39,821 nucleotides of DNA, taken from contig JAQVBA010000004.1 in the NCBI GenBank assembly GCA_028690555.1, positions 1 to 39,821 of the forward strand, given 5' to 3'. The notes beneath the pieces are model-generated. The model was not told the DNA's origin, ran no database searches, and saw only the letters and a program-made list of their open reading frames with translations. Position numbers and translations under genes: made by a program. The stretch is from Acholeplasmataceae bacterium (GTDB lineage: Bacteria > Bacillota_I > Bacilli_A > Acholeplasmatales > Acholeplasmataceae). Below are positions 15,734-23,974 of this stretch, one piece after another (position 1 is the first letter of the stretch; every line of letters begins with the position of its first letter).

Positions 15734-15757
15734 AAGGCCTATGGTCTTTCTTTTTTT
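15734..15757 (+). terminator. Intrinsic terminator after the Ig-like lipoprotein gene
   Basis: AAGGCC-TAT-GGTCTT stem (one G-U pair) followed by a T-rich tract. Its position after the second stop supports 15729 as the original gene end. Confidence 0.65.
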
Positions 15758-15772
15758 CTGACAATTGAACTA

Positions 15773-15781
15773 TGCTATAAT
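15773..15781 (+). promoter_or_regulatory. Extended -10 promoter of the RDD/amylase/DUF1189 operon
   Basis: TGCTATAAT without a -35 at normal spacing, 28 bases before the ATG at 15810. It overlaps the in-frame ATG at 15765 region, which is why that upstream start is not used. Confidence 0.6.
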
Positions 15782-15809
15782 AATTTTAGACGAAGAAGAG
15801 GTGTATACG

Positions 15810-16262
15810 ATGGTTCCTTCATTTGAAAAACGAGTCAGAGCGTTTGCGATTGACACATCAGGTGTCATGATTTTTGTTATATTATCATTATTCACAGGCA
15901 CACAAATCCGTGCTTTACCTTATATTATTTCTGTAACAGCAGCATTTGTTTTTTATGTTTTACCTCATTTTTTCTCAAGAGGTCAAACCTTTGGGAAACG
16001 TATTCAAAAAATTAAAACTGTAGACCTAGAAGGCAACGATTTGAAGTTATGGCGTATTATTCTTCGTGATGTCTTTCGGTTGGCACTTAGTTTTGCAACA
16101 TTTGGACTTTACTTAGTCATTGCATTCTTCTTTATTAATGAAAAAACATCAAGAACGATTCATGATTATATCTTTAAAACAAAAGTGATTGATTTAGAAA
16201 AACCTGTGGGTAAAATGAATTTTATGAACCGTACAGAATCCATGCGAAAGAAGGGTTTATAA
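15810..16262 (+). CDS. RDD family membrane protein
   Basis: I take ATG 15810 as the start because GAGGTG lies six bases upstream; an in-frame upstream ATG would fall in the promoter. The 150-residue product has the RDD pattern: R-x-x-A-F-A-I-D in TM1, FFSRGQTFGKRI in the loop, RDVFRLALS, and the terminal RTIHDYIFKTKV. Three to four membrane helices are visible (about 16-33, 37-53, 90-112). The function of RDD proteins is not settled; transport and Na+/H+ exchange have been proposed for some. It lies directly in front of the lipoprotein amylase gene with no gap, so it is cotranscribed with it. Confidence 0.85.
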   Translation: MVPSFEKRVRAFAIDTSGVMIFVILSLFTGTQIRALPYIISVTAAFVFYVLPHFFSRGQTFGKRIQKIKTVDLEGNDLKLWRIILRDVFRLALSFATFGLYLVIAFFFINEKTSRTIHDYIFKTKVIDLEKPVGKMNFMNRTESMRKKGL

Positions 16263-17774
16263 TTGAAAAAGATATTATATGGTTTTCTACTGATTGGATT
16301 TGCTATATTGCTTGTTGGATGCAAACCTAATGCATACGATTCATTAAAAGAGACCAATCCACAACATGATATTTATTATCAAATCTTTGTGAGATCATTT
16401 GCAGATAGCAATAATGATGGCATTGGCGATTTAAATGGGATTAAAGAAAATCTCGATTACTTAAGTGATTTGGGAGTCACCGCTTTATGGCTTTTACCCA
16501 TTCATCCTTCCCCTTCTTATCACGGCTATGATGTCAAAGATTATTTAGATATCAATCCCGAATATGGAACGATGGATGATTTTGAATCGCTCATTGAGGC
16601 AGCAAAAGATGAAGGGATTAAAATCGTCATCGATTTAGTCATTAACCATACATCAGATCAACACCCATGGTTTATAGATGCTAACTCTTCAACGAGTTCG
16701 GCGTATCGAGACTATTATATTTGGCAAAATGGGAATGCTTTTGAATCTTTTGTTGGTGGAATGAAAGATTTGAATTTCCAAAATCAAGAAGTCATCGATG
16801 AAGTAAAATCAATCATGGATTTTTATTTGGAAAAAGGAGTTCATGGATTTAGAATTGATGCGGCTAAGCATTTGATTGAAAGTTCAAATCCAACCTTTGA
16901 TAATACCTTTTTACTTTTAGAATTGAATCAACATATGAAAGAAAATTATCCGGATAGTTTTATCGTGTCAGAAGTATTTGAATATTTCTACCCGATGGTT
17001 GCGGATTATTATATTGGCTCTGACTCAGCATTTAATTTCTATGCCGCCCAACAAATTTGGGAGAAGGTTGGGAGATTAAATAGCCGTTATTTATTGGCAT
17101 CAAATCTTCATAAAGTATATGAAGACTATCGTGATGTTGATCCTGATTTTATTGATTCACCATTTTTAACCAATCATGATCTAGACCGTTTAGCATCTAC
17201 TGAAGGTTTTATCAATCAACCTGATAAATTGGCTTTAGCAGCTAGAATTTTATTGACACTCCCAGGTAGCCCCTTTATTTACTATGGGGAAGAGTTAGGA
17301 ATGAAGGGATATAGAGATTATAGTCAAGATGGGAAAATTGTTCCAGGTTATGGCATTGCTTATGATGAATTTAGAAGAACCCCATTTTTATGGGGTGATG
17401 AAAATAAAAACACCACGTGGTTTCCCGATTCTGCAAATAGCGAAACACCTTCATTAGAAGAACAAAAACTTGATGAGACATCACTATTTATGGTTTATAA
17501 AACAATGATTTCATTTAGAAAAGACCATCCTGCCTTAATGTTTGGTAATGAGTATCTTCCTTATGGTGGAAATGATGGTCAAATACAAGGTTATATTAGA
17601 AGTTATCAAGATGAAAATGTAAAACAAGCCCTTATCGTTATTCATAATTTATCATCTGATGCTTATACACTGACTTTTGAAGGCGGTACTGTGGTTTATG
17701 GTTCAAAAGATATGGCACCTTTTGGCACTGTGATTATCGAAATTGATTATGAAGATATTGAGGTGTATGCCTAA
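16263..17774 (+). CDS. Extracellular lipoprotein alpha-amylase (GH13)
   Basis: A 503-residue GH13 enzyme with a lipoprotein signal peptide (LLVGC, lipidated Cys20), so it is anchored on the outer face of the membrane. All four GH13 regions are present: DLVINHTS (D124, H129), GFRIDAAKH with nucleophile D199, SEVFEY with acid E237, and TNHDLDR with D306. YYQIFVRSFADSNNDGIGDLNG and HGYDVKDY are typical of oligo-1,6-glucosidase/alpha-amylase members. It would cut starch or maltodextrins outside the cell to oligosaccharides for the ABC importer. The start is TTG, immediately after the RDD stop, with GAAGGG upstream. The DUF1189 gene overlaps its stop by one base. Exact product range is unknown. 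Confidence 0.92.
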   Translation: MKKILYGFLLIGFAILLVGCKPNAYDSLKETNPQHDIYYQIFVRSFADSNNDGIGDLNGIKENLDYLSDLGVTALWLLPIHPSPSYHGYDVKDYLDINPEYGTMDDFESLIEAAKDEGIKIVIDLVINHTSDQHPWFIDANSSTSSAYRDYYIWQNGNAFESFVGGMKDLNFQNQEVIDEVKSIMDFYLEKGVHGFRIDAAKHLIESSNPTFDNTFLLLELNQHMKENYPDSFIVSEVFEYFYPMVADYYIGSDSAFNFYAAQQIWEKVGRLNSRYLLASNLHKVYEDYRDVDPDFIDSPFLTNHDLDRLASTEGFINQPDKLALAARILLTLPGSPFIYYGEELGMKGYRDYSQDGKIVPGYGIAYDEFRRTPFLWGDENKNTTWFPDSANSETPSLEEQKLDETSLFMVYKTMISFRKDHPALMFGNEYLPYGGNDGQIQGYIRSYQDENVKQALIVIHNLSSDAYTLTFEGGTVVYGSKDMAPFGTVIIEIDYEDIEVYA

Positions 17775-18583
17775 TGTTTCTAGTCAAATATTTAAGGTAT
17801 TCGTTTGATTTTAAAAATATTTTCAACTATGTTAATGAAAAAACATGGAAAGTCATCCTGTATTTTGTGATTCTAAGCTTCATTGCTATATTTCCATCAA
17901 ACTATAAAATTATATCTGAACAAGGATGGCGCTTAGATTTCATTGAAGAAAGTTTTATGGCAGAAACACCCACATGGGATTTACCTGATCAGTGCACCAT
18001 TATAGGTGGAACTTTTGAGTGTAATACAAATACTGAAACGATATTAACTCATCTAGATATTACATTTGTATTTAACGCACAAGAAGGAAGAGAAGCACTG
18101 GATCAAAAAACAATCTTGTTTTACAAAGATAAAATCGTCTATCAAAATGCTGAAGGCGATTACATGATTGGAAGTAACTATCAAGGATTTACCGATGTTT
18201 TATCTTTTCGAGAACTTGATTTGATGCAAGGTGAAGAAAAAGCACTTGCTTACAAAGAATTTGGTGCACAAATTGAAGCAAGTTTCGGCAGTTACATCGT
18301 GTTATATTCTGTTTTGGTTAACACAGTCACAACTCTAGGTACTTATATCTTATATTTAGTGTTACTTGGGTTAATTTTACAGCTTTTTAGATTTGGCTAT
18401 TCCAACTTTATGAATTATTTGCAATCCATAAAGTTTTTAGTTTTTCTCATGGGAGTCCCCACATTAATTGGCTTTGTGGTTGGTATGATAGAACCTGCAT
18501 TTGGTGCGGTTTTGTTCCAATTCTCAATGGGGATTATCGCCATGCTTGTGATGTTATTTTATGGAAAGAAGTATTTTGCATAA
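17774..18583 (+). CDS. DUF1189 family membrane protein (YvdJ-like)
   Basis: A 269-residue membrane protein. TM1 is at about 27-44, then an outside domain (about 45-170) with a Cys pair in DQCTIIGGTFECN, and three to four helices from about 173 to the end. This matches DUF1189; the Bacillus member YvdJ lies in the maltodextrin operon, and the same association is seen here. The biochemical role of DUF1189 proteins is unknown. The ATG overlaps the TAA of the amylase gene (TAATG), so the two are translationally coupled. Given its place, a role in handling maltodextrin at the membrane is a reasonable guess, no more. Confidence 0.75.
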   Translation: MFLVKYLRYSFDFKNIFNYVNEKTWKVILYFVILSFIAIFPSNYKIISEQGWRLDFIEESFMAETPTWDLPDQCTIIGGTFECNTNTETILTHLDITFVFNAQEGREALDQKTILFYKDKIVYQNAEGDYMIGSNYQGFTDVLSFRELDLMQGEEKALAYKEFGAQIEASFGSYIVLYSVLVNTVTTLGTYILYLVLLGLILQLFRFGYSNFMNYLQSIKFLVFLMGVPTLIGFVVGMIEPAFGAVLFQFSMGIIAMLVMLFYGKKYFA

Positions 18584-18609
18584 AAAAAGGAATCCCTAAA
18601 TGGAATTCC
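18582..18609 (-). terminator. Intrinsic terminator of the minus-strand pullulanase operon
   Basis: On the minus strand GGAATTCC-ATTTA-GGGATTCC is followed by seven T. It lies beyond the plus-strand terminator, so each converging operon has its own hairpin. Confidence 0.65.
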
Positions 18610-18613
18610 CTAG

Positions 18614-18635
18614 AAGGTGCTTTGGCACCTTTTTT
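18614..18635 (+). terminator. Intrinsic terminator of the RDD/amylase/DUF1189 operon
   Basis: AAGGTGC-TTTG-GCACCTT hairpin and a T run. The stop codon of the minus-strand lipoprotein gene lies in the T run. Confidence 0.85.
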
Positions 18636-19032
18636 ATTTATCAAATATTAAATTATTTTCTTGGAGCTTTAATCCAAAATTATCTTCATTTAAATTAACG
18701 TCATAAGTAAGATAACCATAGTCATTTTGTTCATTTCCAAAGGCTTCTTCACTTGAATAGAAATAGATGGTTAAAACCCTATGGGATTGTCCAATGGTAT
18801 TAAAGTTTTGTTCATAGATTAGACTTGCAGAAGAATAAGCAATTTCTGTAAGTTCATCTTTAATGGTTAATTCAAATGGAATGACAATATAAGCCTCAAT
18901 TGAGCCATCTTCAATGACTTCATCCATCAATAATACATCAACGTCAATAGGCTCTCCTTCATAAATACTGTTACACCCAAAAAGAAGGATAGAAATCATG
19001 AAAAGTAGTGGAACTAATACAATTTTTCTCAT
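18634..19032 (-). CDS. Small lipoprotein of unknown function
   Basis: A 132-residue protein with a clear lipoprotein signal (MRKIVLVPLLFMISILLFGC, Cys20). The mature part is acidic (EGEPIDVDVLLMDEVIEDG), with alternating hydrophobic strands suggesting a beta-rich fold. I recognise no family. It starts two bases after the pullulanase stop, so it is the second gene of that operon and is probably cell-surface. A role near starch breakdown is inferred only from position. Confidence 0.7.
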   Translation of the reverse strand: MRKIVLVPLLFMISILLFGCNSIYEGEPIDVDVLLMDEVIEDGSIEAYIVIPFELTIKDELTEIAYSSASLIYEQNFNTIGQSHRVLTIYFYSSEEAFGNEQNDYGYLTYDVNLNEDNFGLKLQENNLIFDK

Positions 19033-19034
19033 GA

Positions 19035-21965
19035 TTAGTATCCTCCCTTTCTATTGACAAGATTGACATTGAATCGACGTCCCTCTACAATGACTGTAAA
19101 GAAGTCAATGGAAGCTTTACCATCTTTTGTCGTTCTGACGGTGACGGTATAACGTGCTGGGATTTTTGTGTTAATGAGGCTTTGATATTCAATTTCAGCA
19201 TCTTCAATGAGTGTTGTCAAGTTACTGTTGATATCATAAGATTTTTTAGCAGGAACGATGACTTCTTTTTGATTAAATCCAACGGCAAGCTGTTGTTCAA
19301 CCAAAATAGTGGTTGTGTGACTTAATGCAAAAGCAATGCCAGAAATAATTTCACCGTGATCTAAGGTTGGACCTTCTGCAGTGGTTAAGATTCGATAGAA
19401 CTTTTCTGGATCAAGATCAACTAAAGTTAATCCTGATTTTGGATTTGCACTATGGATGACAATCAGATCAGGAGTTCCATTTTCACCAGCAATCTTAAAA
19501 GCAACCGCTTGATCACCACTATCTGTTTCTAAGAATGAAAGACGTGTATTGATGCTTGATGCATCGGTCATTCTAAAGTGATCATAGGTTTTTCTAATTT
19601 GAATAAGTGCTTTATAGTATTCAAAAACATCGACATAATCGGCTTTTCGATCCCATCTTAGTTGATTGACATCATCAGGTGATTCATAGGAATTATGATC
19701 AAACCCACCGGTAGGTAGAGGTTTTGAACGCATCATTTCAGCACCTGCATGAATAAATGGGATTCCTTGAGCCGTTAAAATGATGGCATTTGCTTGAATT
19801 TGCATATCGCGAATATATGTATTAGATACACCGGTAAGTTTTAATTTGTCGTATAAGGTATTATTATCATGAGCAGTGACATAATTGATGGTTTGATCTG
19901 GTGTTTCTGCAAATGTTGAGACTTCAGTAATCCCAGGATATGAAATTCCACCTACTATCCCATATTTCACTTTTTGGATGATGCCATCATTGACTTTACC
20001 TTGAACAAATCCACCTTCGTTTGCTGTCCACACAGAACCTTTGACTGCATCTCTTGTGTGGTCATTAAATGCGCCGACATGATTTAGATTAGATAAGTTT
20101 TGTTGGTTGGCTGAGATGGATGAATCCATTTGAGAAGTACCACCCATCCAAGGTTCACCATAAACAACTATCGTTGGATCAATTTCATATAACTTTTCTT
20201 TAATTAAATTCATGGTTTCAACATCATGAAGCGCCATAAGATCAAATCTAAAACCAGAAAGATTATATTCATTGGCTAAGAATAAGACTGAGTCCACCAT
20301 AAATTTTTGCATCATCGATCGTTCTGAAGCTGTTTCATTACCCGTACCAGAACCGTTAGAGAATCCTCCATCATTTGTCAGTCTATGATAATAACCAGGA
20401 ACGATTTTATGGAAATTCGAGGTTTGAGATTCACCGGTATGATTATAGACAACATCCATAATGACTCTAATATCCTCATTGTGAAATGCTTGAATGACTT
20501 GTTTAAATTCATTAATTCTGGTGCCACCATCAAATGGATTTGTTGCATATGAACCTTCTAGTGTATTAAAGTGATAAGGCATATAACCCCAGTTAAATAT
20601 TTTCGTATAGTTTGGGTTCTCATAAGCTTCAATTTCATCCACATAACCAAAATCAAAAATAGGGAGAAGTTGAACGGCATTGACGCCTAGTTCAACAATG
20701 TGATCAAGACCCGTAGTTACAGTTTTTCCATCTTTTGAAAAAGTGGTACCTTTTTCAGTAAGACCTAAAAATCTTCCTCTATAGGATTCATGACCATTCC
20801 ATGAACTGTGCGTCGTTAAATCTCTGACGTGAAGTTCATAGACTATATAATCTGTTAAATTTGTAATCGTATCCGGACGGCTGTTATATGTCCAGTTTTC
20901 AGGATTTAATTGACTAAAATCAACAATCATGCCACGAAGTCCATTTGCACCTGTGGAATAGGTATAAGGATCTGTGACTTCATAAGTATTGCCATCATTG
21001 GTGACACTAAATGTATAGTATTTGCCATGAAGATGACCATCTAGTTTGATTTCCCATGCACCATTTTCAATTTGGTTTAACTCATGGGTTTCATAAGGTG
21101 TTTCTTCTAAATGCTCACTTCCAGAATTATCATAATTTGGATGTCCTTGGTTGTATAAATTTAAGGTTACACTTTCACTAAGGGGTGCCCATAATCTAAA
21201 GATGGTTTGATTATTATCAAATGAGACTCCAAGCGTACCAGTATACGTATAAGCTTGTTCAAACATTGGTGTATCATAAAGATTTTCTAAGGATACAACT
21301 TTTTCTAAGACACGATTATCTGGATAGGTTGCAACAACTTTATACGTTTTTTGAATATCCAAGTTTTCAACTTCGATGGCAAAACTTCGTGTTGTAGGAA
21401 TACCATTGTAAATTTCTACATCGCTTTCAAATATTTGGAAAGCTTCAGGAATTTCAGAAACAACGGTGATAATACGTCCATCTTCATCAAAATAACTTCT
21501 AAGGATCTTTGCTCGATAATCAGGAATATGATTTGCTAAATCAGAAGTAGAAGTACCGATTCTTAAATCTCCTTCAACAAAATAAGCATGAGCCTTTCCA
21601 TCGATGATTTCGATATTTGTTAGATCAATAAAGCGATCGCCACCCACTTCACGATATCCCTCCCATCCACCTTGCTTAATAATGATACCTACTTGGGTCG
21701 TTTCTGGGAAATTGGGATAGCTTTCAGTTAAATTGACTTCATAAAATACACCGTGTTCATCTTTGTTTTCTATGGAGAAATCAAATTGAACACCACCTCC
21801 ATCTTTTGGAGCTTTTGGCCATAGCCAGAAATTAAAGTTTTCATAGTTGTCATCATAACGGTAATAATGAACAACCAAATGGGTAGGGAGCGTACTTGCT
21901 AACGTTGTGATGCCAAATCCAAGCGTTATAAACAGTAAAAGCACCCATGCGACTAGTTTTTTCAT
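19035..21965 (-). CDS. pulA: Secreted type I pullulanase (CBM41 + GH13)
   Basis: The start is ATG 21965, eight bases after GAGGAGG; the upstream TTG at 21980 lies on the ribosome site. The 976-residue product has a Sec signal peptide (about 1-28). A CBM41/PUD starch-binding module follows (about 30-140, with HLVVHYYRYDDNYENFNFWLW), then a CBM48-like N-domain (GTLGVSFDNNQTIFRLWAPLS) and a GH13 barrel. Catalytic residues: nucleophile D575 in GFRFDLMALHD, acid E604 in VYGEPW, D700 in VTAHDNN, and DVVYNHTGE. It would cleave alpha-1,6 branches of pullulan or starch outside the cell. The pullulanase signature YNWGYDP reads FNWGYMP here. No lipobox or sorting motif is seen, so it is released or held by its CBM. 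Confidence 0.93.
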   Translation of the reverse strand: MKKLVAWVLLLFITLGFGITTLASTLPTHLVVHYYRYDDNYENFNFWLWPKAPKDGGGVQFDFSIENKDEHGVFYEVNLTESYPNFPETTQVGIIIKQGGWEGYREVGGDRFIDLTNIEIIDGKAHAYFVEGDLRIGTSTSDLANHIPDYRAKILRSYFDEDGRIITVVSEIPEAFQIFESDVEIYNGIPTTRSFAIEVENLDIQKTYKVVATYPDNRVLEKVVSLENLYDTPMFEQAYTYTGTLGVSFDNNQTIFRLWAPLSESVTLNLYNQGHPNYDNSGSEHLEETPYETHELNQIENGAWEIKLDGHLHGKYYTFSVTNDGNTYEVTDPYTYSTGANGLRGMIVDFSQLNPENWTYNSRPDTITNLTDYIVYELHVRDLTTHSSWNGHESYRGRFLGLTEKGTTFSKDGKTVTTGLDHIVELGVNAVQLLPIFDFGYVDEIEAYENPNYTKIFNWGYMPYHFNTLEGSYATNPFDGGTRINEFKQVIQAFHNEDIRVIMDVVYNHTGESQTSNFHKIVPGYYHRLTNDGGFSNGSGTGNETASERSMMQKFMVDSVLFLANEYNLSGFRFDLMALHDVETMNLIKEKLYEIDPTIVVYGEPWMGGTSQMDSSISANQQNLSNLNHVGAFNDHTRDAVKGSVWTANEGGFVQGKVNDGIIQKVKYGIVGGISYPGITEVSTFAETPDQTINYVTAHDNNTLYDKLKLTGVSNTYIRDMQIQANAIILTAQGIPFIHAGAEMMRSKPLPTGGFDHNSYESPDDVNQLRWDRKADYVDVFEYYKALIQIRKTYDHFRMTDASSINTRLSFLETDSGDQAVAFKIAGENGTPDLIVIHSANPKSGLTLVDLDPEKFYRILTTAEGPTLDHGEIISGIAFALSHTTTILVEQQLAVGFNQKEVIVPAKKSYDINSNLTTLIEDAEIEYQSLINTKIPARYTVTVRTTKDGKASIDFFTVIVEGRRFNVNLVNRKGGY

Positions 21966-21984
21966 AATGAACCTCCTCAAGTTT

Positions 21985-21993
21985 AATATACCA
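21985..21993 (-). promoter_or_regulatory. Candidate extended -10 promoter of the pullulanase operon
   Basis: On the minus strand TGGTATATT (five of six TATAAT positions with a TG extension), 19 bases before the ATG at 21965. It is close to the start, but the ribosome site still fits in the leader. Confidence 0.4.
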
Positions 21994-22036
21994 TGTTGAC
22001 ACGGGAATTCTTATTTTAATGATAGCGATTTCAAAA

Positions 22037-22050
22037 AGAAAACGGTATCA
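22037..22050 (+). promoter_or_regulatory. CcpA/LacI-type operator candidate, pullulanase/CBM divergent region, site 1
   Basis: AGAAAACGGTATCA matches TGWAANCGNTNWCA at 13 of 14 positions. Its centre is exactly 27 bases from that of the second site. Together they could control both divergent operons. Confidence 0.55.
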
Positions 22051-22063
22051 CACTGATAGAATT

Positions 22064-22077
22064 CTAAAGCGTTTACA
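22064..22077 (+). promoter_or_regulatory. CcpA/LacI-type operator candidate, site 2
   Basis: CTAAAGCGTTTACA matches the cre consensus at 12 of 14 positions. It overlaps the candidate -35 of the starch-binding/maltodextrin operon, a position suited to repression. Confidence 0.5.
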
Positions 22078-22101
22078 TTTTTGCTTTATCTATGATAAGA
22101 T
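22072..22101 (+). promoter_or_regulatory. Candidate promoter of the starch-binding protein/mal operon
   Basis: TTTACA (22072-22077), an 18-base spacer and TAAGAT (22096-22101). An alternative -10 is TATGAT at 22091-22096. A small hairpin AAGATG/CATCTT (22111-22127) lies in the leader before the AAGGAGG ribosome site. Confidence 0.4.
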
Positions 22102-22148
22102 GAAATTGTCAAGATGATTACCATCTTTAACTATTAAGGAGGAAAACA

Positions 22149-23963
22149 ATGAAGAAAGTATTATTAGTTCTTCTACTTGTTGCAGCATTCGGTCTCTTCG
22201 GAGTTCGTGCATTTGCAGAAGGAGAAGGTACAGGAAACGTAGTTATTCATTTCAAAGCTTGGGATGAAGACTATACTGAACTCGGTTCATGGGCTTGGGG
22301 CGGACCTGCCGCAGGTAAAGTTTATGATGGACTCGATGATTTCGGTGCATACTGGGAATACAACGATATTCCAATTGATGTTGAAATAGGATTTATTGCC
22401 GTCCTATGGCCAGGTGGTGCAGGCCCAAATTGGGATGCTAAACTAACTGGTGATGTGAAGATTGCTCCGAATTCAATTGTAGAAGGTGAAACAACGCACA
22501 TTTATGTATTTGAAGGTGCAGTCACTAGTGATGATCATCCAGGGTATTATATTGCTCAACCAGATAAATTAAATATGCTTGTGATTTATTATGACTCAAC
22601 AGGAGCATATGAAGAAAAACTTGGTGTCCATGCATGGGGTTGGGTTGATATCGCACCAAGTTGGGGCGATCCATATCCAATGACAAATGCTGGTAAAACA
22701 GCTGCTGGATTAGATGTTAAAGCATTAATGCTATCTGCGGATGCAGCAGGTGCCGGTTTATTAGTTTATGCTGGCGATGATGCAACAAAGAAAACTGGCG
22801 ATGTGAAGCTTGATGATTCAGGCGCAGCTGTTGCTGGTGATGTTGGTATTGCATATGTCGTTGGTAAAGGTGATGCTTACACTGCAGGTGATAACGTATT
22901 CTATAATGATTACGCAGCATTTGCTGAAGAAGCATTCTCATTTAAGTTAATGGCATTTGATGCTGCTGAAATGAGTGGTACTTATGCAGTTGATCCACAA
23001 ACTATTATTGTGAAGACAAGTGCTCCAATTGCTTCTCCATATCCAACAGCAGATGATAAAGATGCAGCAAGAGCTATTATTGAAAGCTGGTTCAAAGTGT
23101 ATGAAACAGGTTCAACTACGCCACTTGCAATTGAAAGAGTTGACTTTGCATCATCTAATACAACATTGAATCAATTCGTTGTCATTTTAGAAGATGAAAT
23201 GGATAACACTAAGAATTACGAATTATTCTTCAACTTGAATCAACCAGATGAAACATTAGAAGTTGCAAAAGAAATTTCAGTGACTATTAATGTTACAGTT
23301 CCTGAAAATACACCTGAAGGTGCAGCAATTAGTCTTGCTGGTAATATTACAGGTAACGGATGGACTCCTGGTCTTGAAGCGTTTACTGCAACTCAAGTTG
23401 GCGATACACTTGTTTACTCAGTGACATTCAATGTTTCAGTGACGGATCCATTTACTAATTTTGAATACAAATGGACAAGAGGTTCATGGGATAATGATGA
23501 ATTCATTGCTACAAACCGTCCATTAGTAATTCCAAATAACGTGGATTCAATCGTATTTGAAGATGAAGTAGAAGCTTGGAAAGACATTGATGCTCCTGCT
23601 GAACAATATGATGCTCCAGTACGTGTAGCAACATTAAATGTTAAAGCATCCATTATGCTTGCCATGGATACTGAAGCTCCAGAAATTCAATTCATTTCAC
23701 CAACAAATATCGTAGGTAAAGATGCATCTGAAAGAATTATTGAAGTTGCTTGGGGTGTTCCATTCAATCAAAACTCATTCCCAAGATTTAGAGCAACTGA
23801 TGATCGTGATGGCGATTTAACTTCATTCGTATTCGTACCAAAAGGTGATTTCTCGGTATTGAATACAGCAAAAGAAGGCGACTACACAATTATGTTACAA
23901 GTCAGCGACAAGTGGGGTAATGTCACTCAAGAGACATTCATCTTCCGTGTCGTTAAGGAATAG
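22149..23963 (+). CDS. Secreted non-catalytic multi-CBM starch-binding protein
   Basis: A 604-residue protein with a Sec signal peptide (about 1-24, cut after AFA) and no catalytic domain. Two CBM41/PUD-like modules: NVVIHFKAWDEDYTELGSWA (about 30-140) and LNMLVIYYDSTGAYEEKLGV (about 138-250). Next is an Ala/Gly/Asp-rich region, then a CBM20-like starch-binding domain (about 375-480) with ISLAGNITGNGWTPG and YKWTRGSWDNDEF. An Ig-like DUF5011-type domain ends it (about 510-604). The first module is visibly related to that of the divergent pullulanase. There is no lipobox, LPxTG motif or C-terminal anchor. As first gene before malE, it probably captures starch or maltodextrins at the surface. 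Its cell attachment is unexplained. Confidence 0.8.
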   Translation: MKKVLLVLLLVAAFGLFGVRAFAEGEGTGNVVIHFKAWDEDYTELGSWAWGGPAAGKVYDGLDDFGAYWEYNDIPIDVEIGFIAVLWPGGAGPNWDAKLTGDVKIAPNSIVEGETTHIYVFEGAVTSDDHPGYYIAQPDKLNMLVIYYDSTGAYEEKLGVHAWGWVDIAPSWGDPYPMTNAGKTAAGLDVKALMLSADAAGAGLLVYAGDDATKKTGDVKLDDSGAAVAGDVGIAYVVGKGDAYTAGDNVFYNDYAAFAEEAFSFKLMAFDAAEMSGTYAVDPQTIIVKTSAPIASPYPTADDKDAARAIIESWFKVYETGSTTPLAIERVDFASSNTTLNQFVVILEDEMDNTKNYELFFNLNQPDETLEVAKEISVTINVTVPENTPEGAAISLAGNITGNGWTPGLEAFTATQVGDTLVYSVTFNVSVTDPFTNFEYKWTRGSWDNDEFIATNRPLVIPNNVDSIVFEDEVEAWKDIDAPAEQYDAPVRVATLNVKASIMLAMDTEAPEIQFISPTNIVGKDASERIIEVAWGVPFNQNSFPRFRATDDRDGDLTSFVFVPKGDFSVLNTAKEGDYTIMLQVSDKWGNVTQETFIFRVVKE

Positions 23964-23974
23964 GAGGTCCAATC

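Noticed and set aside
22717..22941. A minus-strand frame rich in Gln and His opposite the starch-binding gene
   Set aside because: Its low-complexity composition is the antisense shadow of the Ala/Gly/Asp-rich codons of the real gene.
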